Source of the DNA: Jacaranda mimosifolia
Lineage: Eukaryota; Streptophyta; Magnoliopsida; Lamiales; Bignoniaceae
DNA length: 64,000 nt
Assembly (NCBI GenBank): GCA_018894105.1
Contig: CM032128.1
Coordinates: forward strand, 16,287,001-16,351,000
Direction: 5' to 3'
In this document: piece after piece, positions 49,341-62,296 of the stretch
Numbering within the stretch: the first letter of the stretch is position 1
How the letters are laid out: the number at the start of each line of letters is the position of its first letter
Position numbers and translations under genes: made by a program
The notes under the pieces: generated by a model
Told to the model about the DNA's origin: nothing
Database searches by the model: none
What the model saw: only the letters and a program-made list of their open reading frames with translations

Positions 49341-50506
49341 AGCGACAGTGATAAAAGACTTGTATCCCAAAAGCCGACAGTGCGGGCCGCAAGAGTGTTC
49401 CTCTTGGCACAGAAAAGTCTAGAAGAAATATGATATCGGCTAGTTGCAACAGTATTTGGACAACCTTAAACCCTTTGCACTCCCAACCTTAGTTACACAC
49501 CTTCTGTCCTTTCACCATTTTCACAATTATCGATTTTGATGCGTCGGCGACCACACCCAAACACTTGCCACCGCTATTATCAATACATTTACTCACATAT
49601 AGGTGATCTTATCTTCAATTCTCTGAATGTGCATACAGATTAGAGAGAGTTTTTACAAACATCTAGATTCAGGAAGATCAATTCACTAGGGTTGAATTTC
49701 CACTTCACCACATTCAACATTTTTCAATCAAAAGCACGTATCTTGAACTACCTTTCCATCTTTCCAGATCACACAACTCTCTTCAGAGGCAAAGCATTTA
49801 TTTGGGTCTTGAGAAATGAACAGGAGGAAGAGCCATTTTCTTGGGGGAAAGGGGGGGAGAGAATCTACAATTTTGTGGAGAAAGAGAAAGAAAGCATTTG
49901 AAATTGAAGAAGGTTTGGGTTCTAAGATATCAATGAAAGGAGCAGTTTTGGGGGAGGAAACAATTGTTAAAGGGTGAGAGGGGGAGCAGGGTGAGAAAAT
50001 CTTCATCCTTATCAAGTTCTTATGAGATAAAAATAGATTTTTGTAATTTACATTAATATTTTAATTAAATTTATTTAAAATATTTCTAAAATTTTGAGGT
50101 ATTTTTAAAAAAAATAAAAATTTAAGAAAATTATATTGTTAAACTTATAAAATGTCAATTTCATAATTTAATCAATCAAGTCAAAGAAGTTGATTATTCA
50201 ATATTTTAAAATTAAAGTGAGTTATGGGAATATTTGGTTATGTTTCCCGGAACAAAATTGTTTTAGGGAAACATAACCAAACATATCCTCATTTTCCCTC
50301 TAAAACTTCAATTTTCCAATATGTACATACATATATTATATATATATATATATTATTATTCTAATATTAAAAAATCACTCAATTCCATTTTTATCCCAAA
50401 AATCAAACACAAAAATATTGATTTGACTACTACAATAAAAAATGCCTCTCTCAAATCATAAACAAACATACCAAAATACAACTTTTACATTCTTCAATAA
50501 TTCATT
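49341..50506. other. No gene recognised
   Basis: Carries AT-rich DNA and a purine-rich stretch at 49830-50000. No further callose synthase N-terminus was readable upstream of 49.4 kb. Confidence 0.3.
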
Positions 50507-50819
50507 CTCCCAAAATGGGCTAATAGCAATTTACCCTCCCTGTGTTTTAAAAAATAGGCAATATACTCCCTTATGAAAAATAAAATTTTAAAATACCTCC
50601 CTCTATTTTAAAAGCCCATGCACACCACCTCCCCCTTCTCATTTGCTGCCTATTTAACATAATTTTATTATGAAAAGACTAATTTACCCTTAATCATTTA
50701 ATATATTTTCAATTCAATTTAAATAACATTTTATTATTAGTTTTTCCCCTTTCTTTCATTCTTTTCTTTTCTTTTTATTTCTCATTTCTCTCTTTCTCCA
50801 TTATTTCATATATTCTCAT

Positions 50820-51490
50820 TTTATACATATATAAATATATTTATAAAATTAAAATCACTTTTATTTTTATCTTATCAATTATATTCATCTTTCTTTCTAT
50901 TAATTCATTCAAAAGTAAATAAAATTTAAATTTCATAAAATATATAATATATTTTTTACTTATACTTAAATACATGTATAGCATATATATACATATATAT
51001 AAATTTATCTATAAAATTTAAATAACTTTTATTTATATATTTTTTCTTTTTAATTATTCATTTTAAATTAAATATTATATATATTTATTAAAATATATAA
51101 TATATTTATATGCATATATATTTTTGTTGATAAGAGATATATATTAGTATATATGATGTTATTATCCTATACATGATAATATATATAATTATTTAATAGC
51201 ATCATGTTTATATAAATTTATGTATATCTATTTTCTTTCTAATTATTTATTTCAAATTAAATATTATATAAATTTATGAAAATATATAATATATTTATAT
51301 CCATATATATATATTATAAGATAGTTATATTTATATATTTATTATCATGTATATATGATAATATATTTATATACATATATGATATTATATATTTATTTAG
51401 TTATATTTATTTTTTATCGGATATATGATAATATATCCTATATTTATTATCATATATATGATAATATATATATATATAATTATTTAATAA
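50820..51490. repeat. AT-dinucleotide-rich core of the Mutator-like element
   Basis: Dense TATA and ATATAT runs with repeated motifs such as TATCATATATATGATAATA that can pair with themselves. More of the same follows the GC island (51721-51840). Confidence 0.85.
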
Positions 51491-51509
51491 TATATATAAT
51501 ACAAAATTC

Positions 51510-51720
51510 TACCCCCAAACCCCTACCCCCGCACCCCGTCTTCCCAACCCCTACCCTTATGGGCTGCCATGACAGCCATGGCAGCATTGTGGCTGGATCA
51601 AGGCCACCATCTGTTTTTATTTTTTTTTCTTTATTATTGTTAGTACTAACAATGATGGCCAGCAGCCGGTGGGGGCTATCGGCGGCATGGCTGCTGGTTG
51701 CTTGGTGGGGTGGGTAGTCG
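51510..51720. other. GC-rich island inside the Mutator-like element
   Basis: About 210 bases much richer in G and C than the surrounding element, with frames open on both strands (for example SAAWLLVAWWGG on plus). Mutator-like elements can carry captured host fragments. I do not recognise the source, and no splice sites or conserved motif support a functional gene. Confidence 0.5.
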
Positions 51721-52066
51721 TTTATATATAAAATTGTATATATATACACATATACAATATATATACACATTATATATATGATAATATATTATATTGTATA
51801 TATATATTTTTTTTATATATGTTTTTAAAAATATAATATGATTTAATCTAAACCGTTGATTTTTTAAAAGAAGATCTGACGGTTAATGAATTAGCGCATA
51901 ATTATCATTTTATATATAAAATTTTAAACCTAGATGCACGCTCTCGGGGGGTTCGTTCGATGGTTTTTTAAAATAAAAGGGTGTTCTTTGAATTTTTTTT
52001 ACAGGGGCGTAATTTGCCTATTTTTCTTAACACAAAGGGGTTATTTGGAAAAATCCCCTCCCAAAA

Positions 52067-53244
52067 CACATATAAACATATAATAAAATCATACAAAAAA
52101 TATAACCAAATATTCCCTATATATTTTTTATCAAAGTAGTTATCTACATATACTTCCAGCTATACTATTACTAGCGACCTTTGCACACAGTCCCCGAGCA
52201 CAAAAATAATATATTTTTAGGTAAATTTCTCATTTACTATAATATAATTTATCTAATATTTTGCCTGATAATTATTTTTTTTTAAAATAATGGCTTTGTA
52301 AGTATAAGAATACTTCTCATTTTATATAGTATATAAATATTGAAGTCTTTCTAGACATAATATAGTCCTTTGTCATGTTTTCATACTCAAATATGATTTG
52401 TCTTTGACATATATTTAAAGAGCATAATGAATAAAATAAATTTGTTATTAATGTATTGAAAATTATTTGAGAATTTGAATTAAAGAAACAAAAATAATTG
52501 GAAGTGAAATTTTGATTGATAATTTTAAGAGAATATATAATAAGGGGAAAGAAGCAAAATCAAGAAAAATGTTAAAAATTCATGCAAATAAGAGGAAATT
52601 GCTTAATGTTTTCCCTTATTATTCATAAAGGGACATTTAATTCTTTACTAAGATGAAAACCAAAATTATTTGCTGATAAGCAAAATCAAGTAAATGAAAC
52701 TAAATTTCCATTTATTTGATACACATGTATAACATAAAACAGTAATTCCTTCTTCAGGGGGACAATCATGGTAGTTATGAAGGAAGTTCTTTTCAAGATC
52801 AAGCTCTTTTTGTGTCGGCTTTTGGCTTATTCCAATAGGGTTTTTGGAGGGAGGAGATTTGATCAAGCATGCGCATTACACCTTCTTGATTGAGTCATTC
52901 AACTTCTCCCACCAATACATACACATTTTCTTCCTACATTAAAAAAATAAAATAAAAATATTAATATAACATCAAAAGTTATCAAAATATGAGGAGACTC
53001 AGATGAGGGCAAATTAATGGAGATCACTTACATTTTGCAAAAAATGATGGATCAGTCCTGCAATTAAAATAGTGAAGTTAATTGATAGTTAAAATGAGGG
53101 TATTGATAATTAACGTGAAGTATGTGAAAAAAAATATACTTCATAACCTTTTGTAGTTAACCACAAAGTTGACCTCTTCTCGTTAGCATATTTGTCAAAT
53201 AGTTGGATGAAAAAACAATGTACTTTAAAGATGAAAGATGATAT
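52067..53244. other. No gene recognised
   Basis: AT-rich. A minus-strand frame at 52666-52866 (containing PIGISQKPTQKELDLEKNF) has no recognisable motif. The part nearest 53.2 kb could be internal sequence of the LTR element to its right. Confidence 0.3.
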
Positions 53245-54056
53245 TGTTCACACAAATTTCGTTGTCTGCAAAATTAAATCACAAGGCAAAATAATGGACA
53301 AGTTGAATTTACATTAAAGAATAAAATAAAATTATAATTTATCAGAGATAAAAATAAATTCCTTAAGAAAACTAATCCCCTGATTTTTCTCCCAATATAT
53401 GATCCAAGGGCTTGAAGCTTGTTCTTGGATATAAAGTATAATATCCTTTGACTTGATAAAAGAACACTACGAAATTTTTTTGAACTCGAACCTTGACTCT
53501 GAGATCAAATGACTTGATGCTTTGAAGAGGCATAGGATTTTCGCGGTAGCTATACTTCGTCGCAGCAAAAACTTAAAGCTTGAAGACTTGAGTCTTGGAC
53601 TTGAGCCTTGAAGACGTAGAACTTGAATTTGAGAATACGCGTATGTGAATATGAGATTATGTCTCTGAACACTCTTTTATATAGGTGTCTAGTAGAAGAC
53701 CCCCAAATGACTTGAACTTCTTAAATAGTTATCTCTTCAATATGCATGTTAAGAGATAACATCAAATATTTTGACAGCACTGGTGCATGCACATAGATAC
53801 GCCACGTGTCACAATTTAGTTTTCCTGAGATTGCTGGGCCACTAGACTTGATTTGAATGGCGTGATACATCATTTTAACACTTGCCGATATTTGATTTGT
53901 GCATAAAATAATATTAGAGTATTAATTAAAATAAACTATTTATCTTTTGGAATCAAATTTAATAAATTCCAATAAATAGAAAATTTTAAATTAATAACGA
54001 ATATATTATTTTACACGTGTCATTTTTTAACTAGCCAAAAAAATAATTTGCCAACA
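53245..54056 (-). mobile_element. Probable copia-type LTR, minus orientation
   Basis: On the minus strand it starts TGTTGGCAAATT, contains two ACACGTG motifs (near 54013 and 53808), then a TATA box CCTATATAAAAG near 53680, and ends CGAAATTTGTGTGAACA. This is the usual layout of a plant copia LTR promoter. No matching target duplication was found (GATAT against AATGC), so it may not be solo, or the edges may be wrong. Confidence 0.45.
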
Positions 54057-54156
54057 AATGCGTCCTCGAGACTTGCTCACGAACAATGTCTTCTAATACA
54101 TTTCTTAGTGAATAAATGATGATAATTATTTTATCATCCTTGGTTAGTGGGCCTTT

Positions 54157-56351
54157 TGTTGGAATAGTGCTCGGCAAACCAATTGGATTGGCCTTGTAGA
54201 AGCTATTTCCTTGTAAAACAATCTTGATTGAGTGATATTGTTCATATGGCCATCTGCATCTTATGCTTCATATTACTTCACTTGCATTTGGATGACGCCC
54301 TTAGATCACACATGACTATGGGACTTGATTTGATTACCATGGAATAAGTCTTACACGGTCATGATCTCAAATCTTCCAAGTCATAGGACCTTACGAGACG
54401 GGCATCTAAGATTTGGATAGACTTGCATTAACGATGCATAAATCTAAGAGTTGGATATTGCTCCGTTCCATGAGCAATCTGTATGAGATATAGGTGCATG
54501 TTGTGGGTGCTTGTTAGAAAACAAGGCACTAAAGACCCTCCGGAGAATCCATTAGATAGCCATAGTGGCAAGTCGGTAGTGGTTAGTTCTCCTACTTACG
54601 CTAGTGCATATTTTTAGTCCACTGACCTGAGGATCCATGGTAACCTTGTGTCCGGTCCTCATGCTTGACTCTTCCTTGACCATTTAGTGGGTCTTTTGGG
54701 TTGAGTTTGGGTATGAGCTACTTGGCATGGAGGTTTGTGAGACCCAAGATGGAATTCGACTCCTCGTTTTTGTGAAGGGTGAGTGCATCTCCCATATATT
54801 CTATAATGATCAATTCCAAGAAATCCTTGTGCAAGGTGGTGTGACAATTTTGAAAAGGAATTTTCCAAAGATGAGGTCACACAAGGAAATCGAATATTGA
54901 GAATAGAGACATAGTATTGAGGCTATTAGAGAGCCGGCAAATATCTTGCCCTAGGCCTCTTTTGGGAGATAGGAGACAGAAAGACCGTATTTGCATGGCA
55001 CATGTAGAGCTATGATGGTTCTCCAGAATATTCATTTCAACCAATTAGTTGGGCTTCATGGGCTTGAGGTTGGACATCGACCATGGAGATTAGGTACTCT
55101 TTAGTTAATAAGATTAATTGAATTGAGTCGATTAGTTTAACAGGAGTTTTAAACTAAAATGAATATGACATCTTCAAAAGTCACAAAGAGTTGTGAGCCC
55201 ATGTCCAATGAATGGTGGAACCTATTGGGTCATACACAAAAGCCAAATAACTTCCAAAATTGGTAGAGCAATTTTTCAAGTGTTGGAAAAATCACCCTTG
55301 GGAAACCAATTTTCAACGGTCTAATCCAACAGTCAATTTTGGTTTGATTAATTTAAGTGTTAAATTAATGAACTAATTTAAGAGTTAAATTAGACCAATA
55401 AATAAGGAGTTAATTATTCGGTACCATGATTGACCATCAATTGGACAAGTTGACTAACTTAAGCTTAAGAGTTAAGCTTGTTTGATTTAAGAGCTAAATC
55501 AAAGGTTAATTTATTAAATTAAAGTGTTTAATTTAATTAATGTGAAGAACGATTTTTGGAGGGAAAATTTAAATGAAGTGTTCATTTCAATTAACATCTT
55601 AATTAATTTGGAATTAGATTCCACATGAAATTGAAATGCACTTGAAATTCAGGTATGCCACTTGGGTGGTAACCTTGAGAAAGGTGTTATGCCAACTAGA
55701 ATCACACCTTCCACCCTCTATATATAGATATAGAGAGCATGAAAAATTCGAAAAAATAAGCTGCTGAAAAGTGTGAGATTTAGATTCTTGCATTCACTCT
55801 AAAATATCTCTCTCCATACATTGCATCTTGAATTGAAGCTTTGCATTCCTTCTTATTCCTAACCTGAAAATCAGCCTCCTCTAACTCATTTTCTCCTATC
55901 TAACTCTGTATTCTAGTGAGGGGAAATTTGAAGATTGTTTGGTGTGTGGATCGTTTCAATAGAGGCAAGGCGATTGACTTGCTCAGTTTTGGAGATCCAC
56001 CTGCAGTAGCTTCCAGTTGGAGAATTTTTATGGAGTGATCCAGAAGTATTTTTGGCTCCAATGTTTCATAATGGCTTCATATATGTGTGGAGGTGTTCCA
56101 GATTTAATTTTGTGAATTTTGGAGCAATTTATCCTAGACAATTGTTGTCATCCTTCCACTATGCCAGATCTAGACAGCTTCTGGACTCATGAGAGATAGT
56201 TGATCTTCTCCTTGATTTTGAGCTACAAGAGGTAATTCTTCATCCTAATCCAGATCTACAGCATGTGTAGATCCTTGGGATCTCGATTAGCTTAGTTTAT
56301 TTCATGCTTATGAATGTTGATTTATGGATCCCAATGCTACTCTAGCCTTCA
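54157..56351 (+). repeat. 5' LTR of the second copia element
   Basis: Starts TGTTGGAATAGTGC and ends TAGCCTTCA, two bases before the primer-binding site. It matches the solo LTR at 19140 and, inverted, the one at 60070. TATATATAGATATAGAG near 55719 is in the position of a promoter TATA box, and the other copies have a similar motif. Confidence 0.9.
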
Positions 56352-56353
56352 AG

Positions 56354-56366
56354 TGGTATCGGAGCC
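56354..56366 (+). other. Primer-binding site, initiator methionine tRNA type
   Basis: TGGTATCGGAGCC differs from the usual TGGTATCAGAGCC at one position and directly follows LTR-AG. Confidence 0.92.
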
Positions 56367-58282
56367 ATTTTCATGCTATGTTTTTTATTTTTGTTTGATT
56401 GATTCATGTGATGAATTGATCAATATCACCAAACACTTGATTCAAGCCATGGATTGGAGTGTTTGGATGATGATGCTTTTGGCTCGATTGCTTGATGAAT
56501 TGATAGCATGCTATTATGTGATTTAAGTGTTGATTCATGTTTTAGTATGTTTCAATTCATGTTGATATTTGATCAAAAGAGTTTTGGTCATTTCTGGATC
56601 CAATTTGATTGGAGTTTTGTATTGAAAGTTTTTGAAGAATTTGATTCTAGCTTTCTCTAATTTTTGAAGGCATGATTGAGCACTTGAATTTCCTTTTTTA
56701 ATATAGGTTTTAAAACTGAAAATTCATCTATAATGTGTGTTTAAATGTTGAGAACATATGCTAAAACTATTGTTGCATGAAAGTTGAGTGGAAAAGCACT
56801 GGATTCACTTGGAAGCCCCAAAATAAGGGGCTGCCGAGCAGCAGCCAGGCACTGGCCGGGCACAGGCGCACTCTTTGAGCGCCGCGCGCCCAGGCTAAGC
56901 GGCAGCCTTTGTTTTGTGGTTTTGGTGAATTTTGAGTAATTTTTCCAATTCCTTTTGTGCTTAAAATATTTGTGCACCACACATGATATATGCATAATCA
57001 TTGTGCAAGTTCTCAAAATTATGTTTAACATTTTTGAATGCCCTTGAAAATTGGTTAAAGTTCATCTTCTAATAATGGCAAAAATGTTATGCTTGTTCAA
57101 TTATTTGTTTATCAGATAAGCATTTAATTGATGGAATTAATTGTTAATTCTAGATTTGTTTATTATTAATTTAATTGTTGAATGGATGATGAATGAATGG
57201 GGATGATCATGAGCCTTTAATATTGATTTTAATTGTTTCAAGTTGTTGAAATAGGTTGTATTAAATTGAGGCTTGCATGCCTCTTATTTTCTACCTTGTA
57301 ATTGTTATGATAATAGAATCACTAGGAGTGAGGATTTCCTATTCATGTAAAAGTTACATGGAGAAATAGAGGCCAATGGAGGCATGGAGACCTTTGAAGG
57401 CCCATGAATGTATGGGATACACTCATATAATAGTTAGATTTAATCAACCCACCTAAAATCAACTAGGTGGTGCACCTATGGCTCTAAGTGCACCACTTGG
57501 TTTGGCCTATGGTCATCCCACTCTAGGAGCATGCTAGGCGTATTTACTTATTTATGCTTTTCATATCCTATTGATGTATGAGATGCATAGTTAGGATATA
57601 GAAAACCTAAATAAGAAGATAAAATGATGAGATCTTTGCAAGCAAAAACCCTCAACTTAGAATGGCTACGTGTTTTTTCAAATATTAAGTTAAAATATAT
57701 ACAAATTAAAAGAGTTTTAATTAACCCAAGCCTTCTACTAATAGTATATGGCATGACGATGCTACCACCTTTGTATGGTATACATCTGGTCACGAGGGTC
57801 ATACTTAGGTGGAAAGCTGTGACCATACACTTTGCATGAGATACACATTTGACTTGGGAATGCCCACACATTATACACTCGGTCACGGGGGATGTTGTGG
57901 TGCCCGTCTTGAATCGAAGATTGATTGGTAGGTTTGACTTAACACTAAGTAATGTAGAGGTTGTCCATTAGTGGATCTATATGAAATGGTGAGGCAAAAT
58001 ATATATGAAGAGTTGCATGAGATGCAATTAGCAAAAGTTTCTTACGTTTAGATTGCTCATGGATATACATCCGGTCACGCGGGTCCACTTGCAAGTCTTT
58101 AGGGTATTATTTTCGCTAGGAAATATGATTTCCCGAATTCTTCTAGAGGGTGAAGGATTTGATAAAATAGTGGGAGGAAAACATGCTTGGAAGACCATAA
58201 ACATGTTTTTAAATATCAAATCAATCATATGCTTATACTCTTTTTTCGCTTCTTGTAGATTTTTGAAATCTTCAATAAAAAA
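56367..58282 (+). other. Untranslated leader of the second copia element
   Basis: About 1.9 kb separates the primer-binding site from gag, with no long frame. It holds a GC-rich island at 56815-56910 able to form stems (GGCTGCCG at 56829 with CGGCAGCC at 56900). It also has three copies of a phrase GGTCACG-GGG near 57788, 57880 and 58072. Both features could serve RNA folding or packaging, but that is inference. Confidence 0.7.
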
Positions 58283-58967
58283 TGGCTAAAAATCCATGCG
58301 CAAGCATTTCAGAAACCAATAAACTAATCGGGCCAAACTTCCAAGATTGGTTAAGGAACCTTAAGATCATTCTTGACTCTGAAAAGCGGACTTACATCGT
58401 TGATCAAAGTCCTGTGGACATAGTTGGTGATGATGCCACCGACGCATAACATGAAATGTTCACTAAATTTGTAGATGTTGATCTACAAATAAGGTGTTTC
58501 ATGATTGCATCCATATCCAATGACCTCCAAAAGACTCATGAGCACATGAAACACACTCAAGAGATCTATGTGCACTCACAAGAGTTGTATGGTGTACAAA
58601 GTAGACACAAAAGGTTCACCTTGTCTAAAGAGCTCTTTAGGGCAAGGATGAGTGGAGGTTCTAATGTCCATGATCATAGCCTCAAGATGATTAGACTCAT
58701 TGAGAAGCTAAGACAGTTTGATGTGGTCATGGACAACGACCTTTACATGGATTTGATCCTACAGTCATTACTATCGTCATATGATCAATTTATTATGAAC
58801 TTCAATATGTCTAAGAAAGATGTTACGATTAACGAATTGATCAATATGCTTGTAATCGCGAAGGTAACTATGAGAAAGGAAAAACCCCTTATGCTTGCAT
58901 CCTTCTCCAAGTCAAAAGGCCCTAGGGATCCTAGAATGGAGGTAAGAGGAAGAAGAGTTTTTCCTTG
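58283..58967 (+). pseudogene. gag of the second copia element, broken
   Basis: The ATG is at 58283 (MAKNPCASISETNKLIGPNF). A TAA at 58447-58449 probably replaces CAA. The frame then runs open to 58965 with LYMDLILQSLLSSYDQF and VTINELINMLVIA, the usual UBN2-type gag text. A frameshift near 58940 moves the reading into the zinc-knuckle frame. Confidence 0.85.
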
Positions 58968-60064
58968 AAAGGGAAGCAACCCAAGAAAAGTTTCGGGAGA
59001 GTTAAGAAGAAGGTTAAAACTGAAGCTAATTGTGTCCTCTGTGGCAAAAAAGGGCATTGGAAAAGAAATTGCAAAGCCTTCCTCGCAACCCTTGAGAAAG
59101 GTATGTACTTTATTGAAGTGCACATGACGACTAATTCTTTCACATGGGTATTTGACACTGCATGCGGTTTTCACCTTTGTAATTCATTACAGGGGATGGA
59201 AAAAAGAAAGAGTCTTCATGAAGGGGATATGATCCTCCGCCTAGGAAATGGAACAAGAGTTGCAGCCCTTTCCAAGGTGTTATCAAGTTAGACTTAGGGA
59301 ATGCTTGCACTATACTTGATCTAGTTTATTATGTACCCCACCTTGTTGAGAACATTGTTTCAATTTTCATTCTTGATAATGAAGGATTTGATTTTTCTAT
59401 ATCGAATGGGAAATTGATGGCATTAAAGAATAGTTCTTTAATTGCTCAAGGTACACTAATAAATGAATTGTATATACTTGATTCTCAACCTTCACTGATG
59501 CACATTCAATCAAGTAAAACAAAATTAGATAGCTAAGAAGATGCCAATCTTTGGCATGCAAGACTTGGTCATATCTCTAAGAATAGGATGAACAAGTTAG
59601 AAGCTCTCAAAGCACTAAATGTTACTGGCATTGATGACCTTCCAACCTGTGAATCTTGTTTAAAGGAAAAAATAACCAAAGCTCCTTTTGTAGCACAAAT
59701 GGAGCGCTCCGCAAGTCTTTTGGGTTTGATCCATACGGATTTTTGTGGACCACTAAGAGTTAATGGGAGAGGAGGCTATTTCTACTTCATCACCTTCATC
59801 GATAACTTTAGTCGGTATGGACACATGTTTCTTATGAAGAACAAGTCTTAAGCCTTTGAAAAGTTCAAAGAGTATACGAATGAAGTAGAAAAGCAATTAG
59901 GGCTAAGTATTAAAGCTCTTTGATCAGATCAAGGGAGAGAATACTTGAGCATCGAATTCTTGGATTATCTAAAAGAGAATGAGATTCTCTCTCAGTGGAC
60001 TCCACCCAGCACACCCTAACTCAATGGAGTAGCCGAAAGGAGAAATTGTACCTTGTTGGACATG
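58968..60064 (+). pseudogene. Zinc knuckle, protease and integrase N-terminal half
   Basis: Zinc knuckle CVLCGKKGHWKRNC (about 59032) is intact as CX2CX4HX4C. The protease motif is WVFDTACGFHL (about 59145), where the usual DSG is DTA, so it is probably inactive. A frameshift follows near 59280. Then come LWHARLGHI (about 59551) and CESC for the pre-integrase finger, HTDFCGP and TFIDNFSRY in integrase, a stop in place of R before SDQGREYLS (about 59923), and NGVAERRNCTLLDMVR at 60022, where the solo LTR cuts in. Confidence 0.88.
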
Positions 60065-60069
60065 GTACG
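60065..60069. repeat. Target duplication GTACG, left
   Basis: Identical to 62297-62301 on the other side of the inverted solo LTR. Confidence 0.9.
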
Positions 60070-62296
60070 TGAAAGTGCTATGGTCGAGATAAGCCAAACA
60101 AATTCAAAATTAAATAGCAAATCTCGAACCAAAGCAACATCCCCAGGCATATATCAACAACATAAATGGATTAATCAGAGGATACCAACCTGAATCGCTC
60201 AAAATCCAAGGAGATGATGGATGATTCTTCCTATCACAGATTTCCGGCAGTTTCTGGCACAGCAGAGAAAAAAGAGAATATCTTCCAATTCAGATCTCCA
60301 AATGAAATGAGAAAAAATTATCCAGAAAGCTAACTCAAATTCAGATCTTATGTGAAAAAATTGGCTCAAATCTCCATCGGATCGCTCCAGGAGAAAATCG
60401 TGAAGTGAACTGTTCTGCAGAAACCTTTTCTGGAATTGAGCCTCACTTGTGGTCACCTCCAATGCAAGTCCACACACCTTAAAGCAATCCTAGAACGTCC
60501 AGATCTTTAGCTGGAGCAGATCTGGAGTTGTTTGGTGAAGAAGGAGGTTTTTGAGTGAGAGAGAGAATGGATGGAAGTTAGATCTCTACTAACTCTGGAG
60601 AGAATTTTGGAGGAAGAATTTAGCTTGCAAAATTCAGAATTTTGGCTAATGAATCTGGACTGATTTTCGGCCACTCCACCTCTCCTTATATAGAGGTGTG
60701 AGAGGTGTGATGCCACCTCCCATGCTCAGGGGGGGACCGAAAATTCCAAGGGCATAATTGTAAGTTGGTAATTCCACTATCATGTGGTCTTACCAACTTG
60801 CTTAATTGGAATCCAATTCCAATCAATTCAAATCATATTTGAATTCTTCACTCCAAAAATATATTCTCCTATTAATTAAATTAATCCAATTAATTTAATT
60901 AATTCAACTTGATTTAACAATTAAATCAAGCAAACTTAACTCTTTAAGTTTTCTTTAGTTAACTTAACTCTTTAAGCAACTTCAATTATTCAACTATCAA
61001 TGTGGCTCAGATAATCAACTCCTTAATTATTTGCCTAATTTAACTTGTTAAATTAGTTGATCAATTTAACACTTAAATCAATCAAGCCATAATTGATCTT
61101 GAAATCTCTCTCTCAAAATTGGTCCCTTAAGAGGGACGTATTTTCTAACACTTAGAAATTCTTCTTTCACCACTTAGAAAAGTTCAAGGCTTTTGTGTGT
61201 GACCCATTAGGTTCAACCATTCATCGGACATATGCTAACAACTCCTTGTGACTTTTGAATATCAAATATTCATTCTAGTTTAAAACTCATTTTAAACTAG
61301 TCGACTCGATTCAATCGATCTCTATCAATTGAAGAGTACATAATCTCCATGGTCGATGTCCAACCTCAAGCCCATGGAGCCCAACTAATTGGTCGAAATG
61401 AATGTCTCTGTATGAACCTTTTAAAGCTCTATGCGTTCCATGCAAATACGGTCCTTCCGTCTCCTATCTCCATGAAAGAGGCCTAGGGCAAGATATTTGT
61501 CGGCTCCCTAATAGCCTCGATTCTATGCTTCTATTCTAAATGTTCAATTCCGATGTATGACCTTATCTTTTGGAAAACTCTTTTCCCAAACTGTCATACC
61601 ACATTGCGCAAGGATTTCAGGAATATGATCATTATAGAATGCATAGGAGATGTACTCGCCCTTCACAAAAGTGAGGAGTCAGATTCCATCTTAGATCTCA
61701 TAAACCTCCATGCCAAGTAGCTCATACCCAATCATACCCCGAACGGCTCGCTGGGTGACCAGGGATAAGTCAAAGCATGAGGATCAGACACAAGGTTACA
61801 ATGGATCCTCAGGTCAAATGACTAATTTATATGCACTAGCGTAAGCAGGAGAGCTTGCCACTACCGACTTGCCACTACGGCTACCTAGTGGAGTCTCCGG
61901 TGGGTCTTCAGTGCCTTGTTCTCTAACAAGCACCCACTAACATGTACCCGTATCATATACAGTTGCTCATGGAACGATGCAATATCCAACTCTTTGGATT
62001 TATGCATCGTTAGTGCAAGTTTGTCTAGATCTTAGATGTCCCATCTCGTAAGATCCTATGACTTGGAATATTTAAGATCATGACTGTGTAAGACTTATTC
62101 CATGATCACCACCCAGTGAACTGACCAAGTCCCGTAGTCATGTGTGATCTAAGGACTTCATCCAAATGCCAGTGAAGTAATATAATGCATAAGATGAATG
62201 TGGCCATATGTAAGATATCATTCAATCAAGATTGTCTCTTTAGAAAATAGTTTTACAAAGCCAAAATTATTGGCTTGCCGGGCACTATTTCTAATA
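60070..62296 (-). mobile_element. Inverted solo LTR of the 2.2-kb family, nested in pol
   Basis: On the minus strand it begins TATTAGAAATAGTGCCCGGC (TGTTGGAATAGTGC in the 5' LTR) and ends GCACTTTCA. It is 2227 bases, close to 2195 and 2229 for the other copies. GTACG flanks both sides. Removing it joins LDMVR to RFMMSFSIVP in the integrase region of the host element, so a whole element inserted and later recombined down to one LTR. Confidence 0.92.

Larger units (their letters stand above)
50516..52057. mobile_element. Mutator-like non-autonomous element (1542 bp)
   Basis: A perfect 9-bp direct repeat CTCCCAAAA flanks it (50507-50515 and 52058-52066). The ends form imperfect long inverted repeats of about 90 bases, sharing TAGGCAA, GTGTT and the final TTTTAAAA blocks. 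A 9-bp duplication with long inverted repeats is the signature of Mutator-like elements. The core is AT-rich microsatellite plus a GC-rich island, with no transposase. Confidence 0.88.

Noticed and set aside
53400..53560. A short minus-strand frame downstream of a TATA box as a small gene
   Set aside because: The context (TGTTGG start, ACACGTG, TATA box, GTGTGAACA end) fits an LTR better than a host promoter.
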